A stretch of DNA of 64,000 nt from Bolinopsis microptera (lineage: Eukaryota; Ctenophora; Tentaculata; Lobata; Bolinopsidae), in the NCBI RefSeq assembly GCF_026151205.1, contig NC_087082.1, positions 14,727,365 through 14,791,364 of the forward strand, read 5' to 3'. Below, one piece after another: positions 35,901-46,179 of this stretch. The position numbers and the translations under genes were made by a program. The first letter of the stretch is position 1; each line of letters starts with the position of its first letter. The notes under the pieces were generated by a model. The model made no database searches. It saw only the letters and a list, made by a program, of their open reading frames with translations, and was not told the DNA's origin.

Positions 35901-38900
35901 ATGTGAAAAGAAGAGGTTCTCGCTAGGACTTCGAATGTTTCCCAGATGCATACGCTTCATGGGAGTGCGTCTCGACTGTGATTCAGTAAAATATGTACCG
36001 ATAGAACCGTCACCGTAAGGAAAACTTACTAGGTTCATCCCACTCATTCACTCAAACAACAAAGATTGTCTGCAAAGTGCAAACACAGATATAATTAATA
36101 TTATGACAAGAAGTACGTTCTGGAATCTTGACAATATCGCTAAACTAAACAACTAAACTTACAACTCTCTAGTTTTGATTAAATACACTTAGAAAGTAAC
36201 TAACTAACTATTAACTAACTAACTAAGTAACTAACTTACTATTAAGTAAGTAACTAACTATTAACTAACTAACTAAGTAACTAACTTACTATTAACTAAG
36301 TAACTAAGTAACTAACTTACTATTAACTAACTAACTAAGTAACTAACTTACTATTAACTAGGTAACTAAGTAACTAACTTACTATTAACTGACTAACTAA
36401 CTTACTAACCAACTAACTATTAACTAACTAACTAAGTAACTAACTTACTATTAACTAAGTAACTAAGTAACTAACTTACTATTAACTAACTAACTAAGTA
36501 ACTAACTTACTATTAACTAAGTAACTAAGTAACTGACTTACTATTAACTAACTAACTAACTAACTTACTAACTAACTAACTATTAACTAACTTACTATTA
36601 ACTAACTAACTAAATATTAACTAACTAACTAAGTAACTAACTTACTATTAACTAACTAACTAAGTAACTAACTAAGTTACTAAGTAACTAACTAACTAAG
36701 TAACTAACTAACTAAGTAACTAACTAACTAAGTAACTAACTAACTAAGTAACTAACTAAATAACTAACTTACTATTAACTAAGTAACTAACTAACTAACT
36801 AACTAACTAAGTAAATAACTTATTCCCCCTCCGCAGCGTACCACAAGGAGTTGACGGATATGCACCTGATGACGAGCAAGCTACAAGCTGATTACAGAGA
36901 TATAATGGACAGATACAGCACTAACGGACGGTACAGGGGCAGTGGAGGTGGTCTCCCAGAGGGGTACGGTCCTCCCATATACTCCAGTAAGTTATCTTAG
37001 ATCGGAATATGTATTAGCTCAGAGAGGGGGAGCTTACCAGCTCACAGCTTCCATTTAATTAATGGGAAATCTTAGTGTTTCTTTTCACGATTCTTAGGAG
37101 GAATCTTAGTGCTTTCAATGAGGAATCTTACACTAACTTATCGAGGAATCTGACACTGTTTCTAATTATCCAGTGAATATTCTTGAAGTGTTCCTATTAT
37201 TGGCTCATTTAACTTGTGTAATAATGATATAATAACTTGAGTATAATAACTCTAAGAAAGTTTAGGAACTGAGTTAGAGTTTTAAAGGTTAGCAGAAGCG
37301 CAGGCTCCCAGTGAAACCCCCTCAAGTTAATCACGTGACTTACTCACGTGACACGTAATTTAATCACGTGACACTCGCTAAATTAAAACCCTGACAACCT
37401 CTGGCTTGACGGATTTTCCCTTCATCCCAACTCTAGCGGGCATCTCGCGCCAGTAAACGTTCTAGAACTTGCGTTTCTCAGCAGGGGATGTAGGCGGAAG
37501 CCTCACAAGTCCTGTAAACATGTAGGTTTTATGATGTACGAGTTCCGAAGCACAAATAAACCTGAGCTCTCAGACGAACTGAAAACTTTACAAATGACTT
37601 CGACTGCAGCTGCAAAATTGTGGCTTCAGTTACTTAGAATATTTAAAATATACTTTTAATAGTTCAACGAATCGATATTTCAAATTTTCTGCAGAGTTTG
37701 GTAACAGAGACTTTGAATTGATGAACTTTCAGGTTTCAAGTTAAGGTTATAGAACCTTTAAACCTTTAAAGTTATACTAACTTTTTTTAAAATACTTCTA
37801 TTAACATAATATTATTTATTACTTTGCCAATTTGATGTGGTGAAAAGTTCTCGTCTGAGAGGCTGTGTCGAGTATTAGGATCCTTAAGCTCATATTATAG
37901 TCCATATTATATATTATATATTATATAATAGTCTATAATATGTAATAGTTCAGGATATTTAGTACAGAACATCGCCCATACTCGCGGACGTAGAAAATTC
38001 CATTCCATGTAGTCACCTTCTCCACACGGACTAAATGCTCGAGTCAGGGGAAGGTGGAGACTCATCAACTCTACACTTGACACCTACCACTAATTAGCCA
38101 TCACGCAGAACATTCTGGAAGACAACAAGTGCACAATTCAGAGTCATGAGAACATTTCGTTACAAATATTGGAATTAGTTAATCCGTTACAAATAACGAC
38201 AAACCTCCATTAACCGGACTTTCTCTAGGAGAAAAGGAAATATGCCCTGTTAACAGAGGTGGAGTTTATTTTATTAAACCCACTAGCCCAGTGCCTGGAA
38301 CCACTTATCACCCTAGACCCACAGAAACTGCCCCCCCCCCCCCCCCCCCCCCCTTGGCCCCACTGACCACACATTTCTTCAGGACCAAACAGACTGCCCC
38401 CCCCCCCCCCTTGGCCCCACTGACCACACATTTCTTCAGGACCAGACAGACCGCCAGCCTCAGTAAGGTATGATGTCTACGATAGGAAATCTCGGTATGG
38501 GGGTATAAACTCGAGTAGACAGTATGACGCGGAGATCACTGATTACGAGCCGTATGTTCCAGAAAGCTACAACCGGGCAACTAAAGAACTCCGCCAGGGT
38601 GAGCTGTTGTGACCATATTTGGACATGACCATATTTGGACATGACCATATTTGGACATGACCATATTTGGACATGACCATATTTGGACATGACCATATTT
38701 GGACATGACCATATTTGGACATGACCATATTTGGACATGACCATATTTGGACATGACCATATTTGGACATGACCATATTTGGACATGACCATATTTGGAA
38801 ATGAAAGTATTTGGAAATGTCAGTATTTGCCTATTTGCTGTGTGGGCAAGTTTTAACTCTTCTCTTTATATATAATCTCAAAGAATCATACCCATCAAGA

Positions 38901-39200
38901 TCGTCACCACCTTAACACCAACATGAACTTATCTCAGGTAGCGAGGGTACCGTACTCAACAATAAAGAAATACACAAAGGAAGCTACGAAGTGCACGATA
39001 CTGGACCTCCTACTGGAGAGGATATAGACCTGAAGGGATATGAAAATGTTGAAACTAAAAAGCCAGAGGAAGATATAGAGTGTTTAGACACACGTGACAT
39101 CTCTGAAAATGTCAGCGGAGGAGGAGGGTTGAAGAAGAGTGCCAGTAGAGCCGCTGTAGATAGTGTATCCAGAGAGAAGGCTAGCGAGAAAGCAGCTTAA
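32992..39200 (+). CDS. Tyr-rich protein, 5 exons plus a cassette, 274 aa
   Basis: Exons: 32992-33140, 33774-33901, 36837-36986, 38464-38598, 38938-39200 (825 nt, stop TAA). All borders are GT-AG with matching phases. The start codon has a strong context (ACCATGG). Exon 1 is Tyr-rich (YSYRKAP, TSYKSYYRSYR). Exon 2 contains SKFNFVTGRYSTDNRHTR. Exon 3 has YHKELTDMHLMTSKLQADYR, helix-like. Exon 4 has RYDVYDRKSRYGGINSSRQY. The last exon is acidic to Ser/Lys-rich and ends REKASEKAA. I see no signal peptide, membrane segment or known domain. The HKEL motif and the phase-2 intron after a Tyr/Ser/Arg motif match the minus-strand gene at 1300-10222, so I infer paralogy. An alternative exon 4 lies at 38229-38462. 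Confidence 0.75.
35803..35865 (+). repeat. tRNA-derived SINE head (pol III promoter-like)
   Basis: TGGGTCAGTCGG fits an A box, and GAGTTGGAATCCC about 30 bases on fits a B box with two differences. No cloverleaf with a good acceptor stem is seen, so a SINE relic is more likely than a working tRNA. It lies in intron 2 of the plus-strand Tyr-rich gene. Confidence 0.4.
36186..36822. repeat. TAAC-type microsatellite-like array, about 640 bp
   Basis: Tetranucleotide-derived AACTAACTAAGTAACTAACT and CTTACTATTAACTAAGTAAC blocks alternate in a higher-order pattern. It ends 14 bases before the acceptor of exon 36837-36986. Confidence 0.95.
38229..38462 (+). CDS. Alternative Pro-rich exon, mutually exclusive with the next
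   Basis: Acceptor TCTCTAG ends at 38228 and the exon is open for 78 codons: EKEICPVNRGGVYFIKPTSP, then two Pro runs coded by C homopolymers, each followed by LAPLTTHFFRT. It ends before donor GTAAGG at 38463. Both borders are phase 1 and the length is divisible by three, so it fits the reading frame. Its donor overlaps the acceptor of exon 38464-38598, so the two cannot be joined. The alternative view is that this is only intron with a long pyrimidine tract. Confidence 0.5.
38611..38802 (+). promoter_or_regulatory. 16-bp intronic array, 12 perfect CArG boxes
   Basis: The unit GACCATATTTGGACAT is repeated 12 times starting 12 bases after the donor of exon 38464-38598. Each unit carries CCATATTTGG, which fits CC(A/T)6GG, the SRF/MADS site. 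The minus-strand ORFs (MVMSKYGHVQIW) are repeat artefacts. Confidence 0.6.
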
Positions 39201-42165
39201 TGCCCCCCCTGGAAGGAGAGTTTGACAGTGACGCTGAGGATCTGGAGGAGATCGGGGGTGCTGGTGATGAGGTGATGGGAATGATGGAAGATGAGGATCT
39301 CATGGAGGATGGAGAACTGGAGACTTTGGAAGAAGAGGAAGAGGAGATCCCTTATCGAGGTACCATTCCAAACCACCCTGTCACTTTAATATAAAATTAT
39401 TTAATAATTATTTAAGAACCACAAATATCAAAGATTTGCGCCGTGAAGCCATCGCGAAATATAGATGGCGATGGCTTGATGATAACAAGCGTATTTCTTT
39501 TAAGAGCCAACCCCGGAGATCTGCGTCTACAACGAGATTAGCCAGGAGGACTGCGAGCAGATGCAGGAAGAGCAGAAACTAGAGGATGCGAAAGAGAAAC
39601 CTCTCTTCGCCACTCCCCCCATACCAAGTGTCACCACACAGGTTCTTAAGGTTTGGACTTTGGTTTCTCTAGGAATGTTCGAGATAGTGAACCTAAGTCC
39701 TTCAGCTCACCTAAATCCAAACAGCTGTCCTACCAACATGCATTTGTATCCGTCATACAGGAATAAGTCATAATTATCTTCAATGTCTGGTTGTTTAAAC
39801 TGCTGTAGACGAACCTCTATTCTAAACTACATGTCTGAAATTCTGATGGGGACGGAGATTATCGATGTATACTACTGAGATTGTACCATTAAAACACCAT
39901 GTTTATAATCTACTAATCAACGAGCAAGCTCGGCTTCGAAGAGTGCATGTTATTTGAAAACTCATCGATGAGTGTGGCTACTATTTAAATGTATCACATT
40001 GAAAACTATTACAATAACTTGAGATTTTGAGCAACCCAAGAATAATGAACTATGACAAACCATTTACGCCTAACATTATCCTCTCACTTAGGTGGAGAAG
40101 ACTGTAGCAACATTCAAAAATAATGGGGCTGCTGAGGTACCTCTGGATGATGTTGTAGTTGCACCAGCTGAAAAGCCCCAAACAGCAGAACTTGTAGATC
40201 CAGCAGCAGCAGCACCTGAAGCAGCACCTGAAGCAGCACCCGAAGCTGCACCTGAAGCTGCACCTGAAGCCGCACCTGAAGCTGCACCTGAAGCCGCACC
40301 TGAAGCAGCACCTGAAGCAGCACCCGAAGCTGCACCTGAAGCCGCACCTGAAGCTGCACCTGAAGCCGCACCTGAAGCAGCACCTGAAGCAGCACCCGAA
40401 GCTGCACCTGAAGCTGCACCTGAAGCTGCACCTGAAGCAGCACCTGAAGCAGCTCCTGAAGCAGCTCCTGAAGCAGCTCCTGAAGCTGCACCTGAAGCAG
40501 CACCTGAGGCAGTACCTGAAACGGCACCTGAAGCCGCACCTGAAGCTGCACCTGAAGCCGCACCTGAAGCAGCACCTGAAGCAGCACCCGAAGCTGCACC
40601 TGAAGCTGCACCTGAAGCTGCACCTGAAGCTGCACCTGAAGCAGCACCTGAAGCAGCACCCGAAGCTGCACCTGAAGCTGCACCTGAAGCTGCACCTGAA
40701 GCTGCACCTGAAGCTGCACCTGAAGCAGCACCTGAAGCAGCACCTGAAGCAGCTCCTGAATCAGCTCCCGCTACTGAGGAAGGTAATCAACATAAAACTT
40801 AAAAACTAGGATCACTATTCCAACATAAAACTAGGATCACTATTCCAACATAAAACTAGGATCACTATTCCAACATAAAGCTAGGATCACTATGCCAACA
40901 TGAAACTAGGGTCACTATGCCAACATAAAACTAGGATCACTATGCCAACATAAAACTAGGGTCACTATGCCAACATAAAACTAGGATCACTATGCCAACA
41001 TAAAACTAGGATCACTATGCCAACATAAAACTAGGATCACTATGCCAACATAAAACTAGGATCACTATGCCAACATAAAACTAGGGTCACTATGCCAACA
41101 TAAAACTAGGGTCACTATGCCAACATAAAACTAGGGTCACTATGCCAACATAAAACTAGGGTCACTATGCCAACATAAAACTAGGATCACTATGCCAACA
41201 TAAAACTAGGATCACTATGCCAACATAAAACTAGGGTCACTATGCCAACAATAACGTCGACTCCTAATGTTAGGAGTTAATTGTGACAGTTAATTGTTTA
41301 GTTTCCTTGGTCGGCAGTACTTTGAAACGCCCATCAGCCCTGTGTATCATCATCACCACAATATGTCAATTGTCACTAAAAGAATTAACGTAATAACTCA
41401 TAACTAATAACTCGTAACTTAACTAATAACTAATAACTAATAACTAAAATAATAAATTCCTACCCCAGTTGCTCCTGACTCAGAGAGCGCCGCTGCACAA
41501 ATCACTGAGAAGGACGAGGCCAGCAAGGTAATATAACAAGTTATAAAACTAATTAAAATCAGCTGACAAATCTTTATATATTGTGAAAGCGTTTAATTTA
41601 ATAAAATTTAGCGTTTCCTTACCGCCAAATTTATGTAAATGGTATAACAGATTAGTTATCGGAACATCGTATCGTGACAGTTACAGATTTAATTCTGTTA
41701 ACACGATTTATTTACAGTCGACTGTTGAAGCGGTTAGCGAAGAGGTCAAAGTGGAGGCAACAACTGCACCGAAGGAAGCAGTTAAAGAAGCAGTGAAAGA
41801 ACCAAAGGTTTTTAAATTACAAGCCAAAATTTTGCAAAATATCGAAGAGAAATAATAAACACAATAAATTTAGTCGGACTGATTAAACTCAATGCTTAGT
41901 AAATTCATTTGTTCGTTGAAATACCACCAATCAGATTGGAAACACCTTTACTAATATATAATTAAAACTTATTACAGTAACTCTGATCACTATACCACTC
42001 TTAATAGATATTACGCAACTTTTAATAAACGCTAAACACTAGGTGGAAGCGAAGAAGCCAGCTGAAAAACCAAAGGTACCTGAGAAGAAATCTAAATTCG
42101 GGCAGTCAAAATTCGGTGACAAGAAGGCTCCAGAGGGCGCTCCAAAGAAGAAGAAGCTTTGGTAA
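39200..42165 (+). CDS. Acidic/PEAA-repeat/Lys-rich protein, 6 exons, 419 aa
   Basis: Exons: 39200-39359, 39505-39641, 40092-40782, 41469-41527, 41718-41807, 42043-42165 (1260 nt, stop TAA), all with matching phases. The N-terminus is very acidic (ELETLEEEEEEIPYR), followed by EPTPEICVYNEISQEDCEQM. Exon 3 encodes about 45 copies of Ala-Pro-Glu-Ala. The end is Lys/Pro/Glu-rich (KFGQSKFGDKKAPEGAPKKKKLW). The start ATG overlaps the stop of the upstream gene (TAATG). It may be a second cistron, the 3' half of one gene split by a one-base change, or have another first exon. The donor at 41808 is weak (GTTTTT). Reading on gives a different end, VFKLQAKILQNIEEK, stop at 41855. No known domain is seen. 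A disordered structural or scaffold protein is a guess. Confidence 0.65.
40212..40757 (+). repeat. 12-bp coding repeat, about 45 copies (Pro-Glu-Ala-Ala)
   Basis: The unit is GCACCTGAAGCA with third-position variation (GCA, GCT, GCC), which keeps the peptide constant. Exceptions near 40503-40520 give AVPETAPEA. The frame is kept throughout, unlike the non-coding arrays nearby, which supports translation. Confidence 0.9.
40789..41250. repeat. 25-bp intronic tandem array, about 18 copies
   Basis: The unit is AACATAAAACTAGGATCACT plus ATGCC, with GGATCAC/GGGTCAC variants. It begins six bases after the donor of exon 40092-40782. Confidence 0.95.
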
Positions 42166-42514
42166 TTGGTAACCATGGTGATTTTAAAGTTTTAGTAGAG
42201 ATAGAATAAGAACGCTTTTATATTAGAATGTAATTGGACATTAGTTTTCACAAAAAACTTCGATTAACTGAAATGAAAGCTACTATTATATGGCCATAAA
42301 GGAATGGTCTGTTGTACAGAGCCAAGAATGGCAGTTTTGAGTTGGTAACCATTGTAATTATGTTAACCTTATAGTACTGATACCTGACACTACGGCATTG
42401 ATTTTATTGAAGAGTTTTTATAAGCACTTTTTTTTCTGTATAAATGAATTTGTTTTTTGAAATATTATCTCGGCAATTAGAATCGTGTTTTTTTATCAAT
42501 GCTTAATTTCTTCA

Positions 42515-42520
42515 AATAAA
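42515..42520 (+). terminator. Poly(A) signal of the PEAA-repeat gene
   Basis: AATAAA followed by an A run, 350 bp after the stop codon. Confidence 0.4.
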
Positions 42521-42859
42521 AAAAAAACCTATATCGTAAACATATAAAACCAAAAAATGCAGTCACAGATAAAAGTTTTGTAAAATGGTTTCGATAGCAA
42601 AAAATTAATTTCTCATTTTCGAGCTTTGCAGCTTGAAATTTCCAAGCACTAATTTAAATGAAACCTCTGCAAGTAAGACTTCGGAAAGTAGTAAATAAAA
42701 GAAAGTGACTCTGAAATTAACTTATAGACAATAATAATATTTTGTGCGGCCAATAAAAATATCGTACAATAGTGGCATGCCACTAGTAATTATATAGTAA
42801 TATAGTAAATATAAGACAAAATTTAGTAAAACAAGATTATGTAATATATACGTAACGAG

Positions 42860-43195
42860 AAAACTCGTGGTCACAGGGAGGTATTAAGCTAATAGATTAT
42901 GTGACTGTCATTTTCTATCGCATTAAAAAATATCAATCAAAACCGAAAATACATCCGATTAAAATGTAAAATACACACTATACTACTATACTAGCTGAAC
43001 CGACTAAAATACACACTGAACCGACTGAACACAAATCAATGTGTAATCACCACGAAAACGATCACTTAGTGTCGTTCCATTGATCCCTGCACGTGCATGT
43101 GCGCGTTCCACTATCATTTCTATGATAACTTCAAATTTTGGCCTAATTTGCAGTTTGCACGTGGGCGGTCATAAACGGATAAAACACGGGGACAC
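42860..43195 (+). repeat. Dispersed repeat, copy related to 59616-59870
   Basis: The sequence from CTCGTGGTCACAGGGAGG, through ATCAAAACCGAAAATACAT, to TTTGCACGTGGGCGGTC is matched by the copy near 59.6-59.87 kb in the same orientation. Confidence 0.7.
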
Positions 43196-43386
43196 CTTCG
43201 AATTATCAGTTCAAATTAAACAGTAAATTAGATCACTAATAACTTGCGAATATTGATTCTCAGTCTTAATCTTGCTGCTAAAAAAGCATTATATGATACC
43301 TTTTCTGAATTCTGATACTCACCAAAACAAGTAAAAATACTGTTGTCGAGTCTGGAACCCAAGGAAAATAACTAACGTAGAAGCCA

Positions 43387-43593
43387 TTGAAATTGTTCTT
43401 GAAAAGGAGTGTCATCCACTGCATCATAGACTGTCAAAAATTGAATTATTGGGATCGCCGAAAGAAGCTGGACCTGCAGAGGCGAGGATGCGGCGGGAAA
43501 TATATCTTGATCCACAAATGGCAGATAGTAAACTACCTTGCTCCGAACGACATCAAGATGCTATTCGAGGACAACCCTCAACATATATAGCAT
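43387..43593 (+). mobile_element. LINE reverse transcriptase C-terminal fragment
   Basis: The open segment contains WDRRKKLDLQRRGCGGKYIL and IHKWQIVNYLAPNDI. This resembles the post-catalytic region of CR1/Jockey-like non-LTR transposon proteins (R-R...DL...R-Y-I-I-I...WKI...PND). Both ends are lost. It is a short degenerate copy. Confidence 0.55.
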
Positions 43594-44718
43594 ACATTAT
43601 ACATTATTCCGCCAAACAACGAATATTAGAGGCCATGACTGCACTCATTATATAAATTCCTTTGGGATGATTACAGAGAGACCATGGAACCTTCACCCTC
43701 GATAAGTGATCAGCCTAACGGACTAATTCTTGAAGATTGTCCCGATAATCCTCCAATAAAAGGACACACTAGTCACTACTTGTATCACCAATAACTTACA
43801 GTTATAATGGAATCTGTGAATAGATTTGAACCAGGAGGGATCGGAGGAGGAACTAGGTGAAGGTCCAGGAGTCCTGTAGGTATGATATTAAGTAGTAGGG
43901 GGAGGAAAATATAATAAACCTCGGGCCAGGAAGAGAGACAGAAAATTTTCCGAGAACACCGAATTTCTTATTGAATTATTTTATTATATATTTAGCTTTG
44001 TTTGGATATCCTTTTCCAGCTAACGAGTGTTTATTTTCCTTAGCGTCGCGTGAAATTTCTGCTGAAGTGTACGAAGTTATTAGTTAAAGGTAAAATAGTT
44101 GGTGAAGGCTGATAGGCTGGAAAATGTCTAACAAGGTTGCAGCAAGCACAAACAAACTTTCTTCAGATATCAGAGTAATCAGCTTGCTGATGGGGCAATT
44201 TGGGCTGCTATTGCTCGCTTGACGTAAATGGTTTCAGGCCATCCGTACAGTAAGCTGTTAGGCCTTGCGAACTAGAACCCTGAATCCTCTGCACCGTTAC
44301 CAAAAATTGCATTATCTAGTGGACGGAATAGTTTAGGGCAGTTTTATTGGCTCTTCTATTCTTCTATTACAGTGGAACACTTTATTTTCGATGATTAATT
44401 TATTTTACGGTAAACTATAGCAAATTACAATTAATAAAATAATGCTGTTATTTCTTTTACATTTCCACCGCTTAATCTTGTGTTATAGCGTTATCTAATA
44501 TTATCGAATTTTTTTTCTATCAGTAGAAGAAGCTGTTGAAATTGGACATTATAATACTGCTAAGAAATGCAACTGAATCATGATTAAACTAGCATGTTTA
44601 CCAATTCACTATTAGTATTATAAAATATTTCTATATGTAAAATGTGGAGCGATACTTAACACGATACTTGAGCGATACTTAAGAAGTCGACTTACGACTT
44701 ACTCGACTTAGGTCGGCT
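43594..44718. other. Intergenic, nothing recognised
   Basis: AT-rich. No splice-bounded ORF or clear repeat was noticed, apart from short CGATACTT repeats at about 44650-44690. Confidence 0.4.
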
Positions 44719-44920
44719 TCAACGTCCGAACAGAGATAGTTTTTTCCAAATCTGTATATCCAGCATGAGTTTGTTAATCTCCTTGCTGTCGACAAGCCCC
44801 GTGTCCTTCCGAAGGATATCAATATATGTGAGGTGTGGTCTTCCCCTTCGACGATGTCCTTGAAGGGGTTCCCAGAAGAGGAGTTGATGACTCAGAAGTT
44901 CTTCATGTCTGGCTAAACTT
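44719..44920 (-). mobile_element. Non-LTR retrotransposon C-terminal fragment, minus strand
   Basis: The minus strand reads HQLLFWEPLQGHRRRGRPHL, then TYIDILRKDTGL and MLDIQIWKK, stop at 44719. The R-G-R-P...TY-D-L..D-x-G...M.D...W pattern is the usual C-terminus of RTE-like and related LINE proteins. The rest of the element is absent. Confidence 0.65.
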
Positions 44921-45173
44921 AAGAAGTACGGTTGTAATATTCCCGTATGAGATACATTTCAGTATCTTATCAGTTATCTGTGTACTTGCTAGCTGTCTAA
45001 TGTAGCTAATGTAACAAATCATAAGATTGTGGGGTTGTCTTTTCTATTTCATAATGCTTTTGCCTTTTGGACACGAAGGGATGCTTTTGCCTTTTGGACA
45101 CGAAGGGAAACACACAATTACGTAAGGCTTGAAATTTTCGTAAAAATACATCATTTGAGCCTCAAATTATTTG

Positions 45174-45718
45174 TAACACCCCTGTTCCATGCCCAATGAA
45201 CGATGAACGAGGATGCACACGAGGATATGATTTCCATAATTTCGTCGAAATTTCATATAGGTATCCTCGCAGTGATCCTCGTGCGATCCTCGTGCGATCC
45301 TCGTGCGATCCTCGTGGGATCCTCGTGGATTCCTCGCGATGATGCTAGGGGGTGCACGATAAAAATAAACTTGCTCGGATTTTAAAAATTTTTGTACCAC
45401 TGTTTTCTAGAGACTGTGAGAATTTTCACAATACCAAATTTGTCATACCTTTTTGGAAAGATCAGTGATTTATTCGAATTTCATCATCGTGCGATGAGGA
45501 GAAAACCCTCGCGATACCCTCGCGAGGATGGAAATGTCGAATAATTTCATCGCGAGGAAATGATCATCCTCGTGGGAAATTGTGCACGATGATGATTTAC
45601 CCTCGCGAGGATGGGTATTTGCGCGAGGATTTGGAGGCAATATTCGACGAGTTTATGGAAATCGTATCCTCGTGCCCATCCTCGTTCATCGTTCATTGGG
45701 CATGGAACAGGGGTGTTA
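45174..45718. mobile_element. 545-bp terminal-inverted-repeat element (MITE-like)
   Basis: The termini TAACACCCCTGTTCCATGCC and its reverse complement are identical over at least 42 bp (45174-45215 and 45677-45718). Similarity extends to about 75 bp. The ends read TA-ACACC and GGTGT-TA, fitting a TA target. The interior is non-coding and packed with TCCTCGTGCGA and CCTCGCGAGG motifs. Confidence 0.85.
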
Positions 45719-45795
45719 TATAAGTATATAGTAGTGTTGAAAGTATTATTTCTTTTTTAATATCAGTCGCCAAACTCACCCTGTACATTTAAGCT

Positions 45796-46140
45796 GTGCA
45801 ACTAAATGAAGAAGTTCTCAGGCGTGCTGGAATTAAGTCTATTGAAACTTTCATCGGTTCGGCTAGACTAAGGTGGTACCGGTACGGACACGTTGTCAGA
45901 ATGCCAGGGACACGGTTTCCCAATTTTTTACTGGATTGGAAACAAAACTATGGAAAGAGGCTGAGAGGACGACCCCACAAAGGCTGGATGGCCTGTGTAC
46001 TCGAGGATGCGGCTGACTTTACAGGTGTCAATAACATCAGCAGAGACGCAGTAAAACAGTTAGCTCTAAAACGAGTGGAATGGAGGAACATGTTATACCG
46101 TAGAAGAGATGTGTGTGATGCAGGCCACTCCAACGACTAG
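45796..46140 (+). mobile_element. Non-LTR retrotransposon C-terminal ORF fragment
   Basis: 114 codons: LRWYRYGHVVRMPGTRFPN, LLDW, then GKRLRGRPHKGWMACVLEDA and LALKRVEWRNMLYRR. This is the C-terminal end of an RTE-like LINE polyprotein (LRW-GHV-RM...GKR-RGRP...A-DR..WR). It is followed by short ATGT repeats at about 46160, like a 3' tail. The reverse transcriptase core is missing. Confidence 0.8.
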
Positions 46141-46179
46141 GAGGAGACGGAAGACCTCTTCATGTATGTATGTGCAACT

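Noticed and set aside
38331-38410. C homopolymers as an assembly error
   Set aside because: They may vary in length, but the flanking TTGGCCCCACTGACCACACA duplication and the open frame argue that the region itself is genuine. The exact C count should not be trusted.
38460-38792. Minus-strand ORFs with MVMSKYGHVQIW repeats
   Set aside because: Artefacts of the 16-bp intronic array. The plus strand here is an exon border and an intron.
40114-40743. Minus-strand ORF of 209 codons with VQLQVQLQV repeats
   Set aside because: Mirror of the coding PEAA repeat. Third-position variation fits the plus-strand frame.
32992-42165. Intermediate-filament or titin PEVK-like identity for the Tyr-rich and PEAA genes
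   Set aside because: No long heptad coiled coil and no immunoglobulin or fibronectin domain is visible. Similarity is only in composition.
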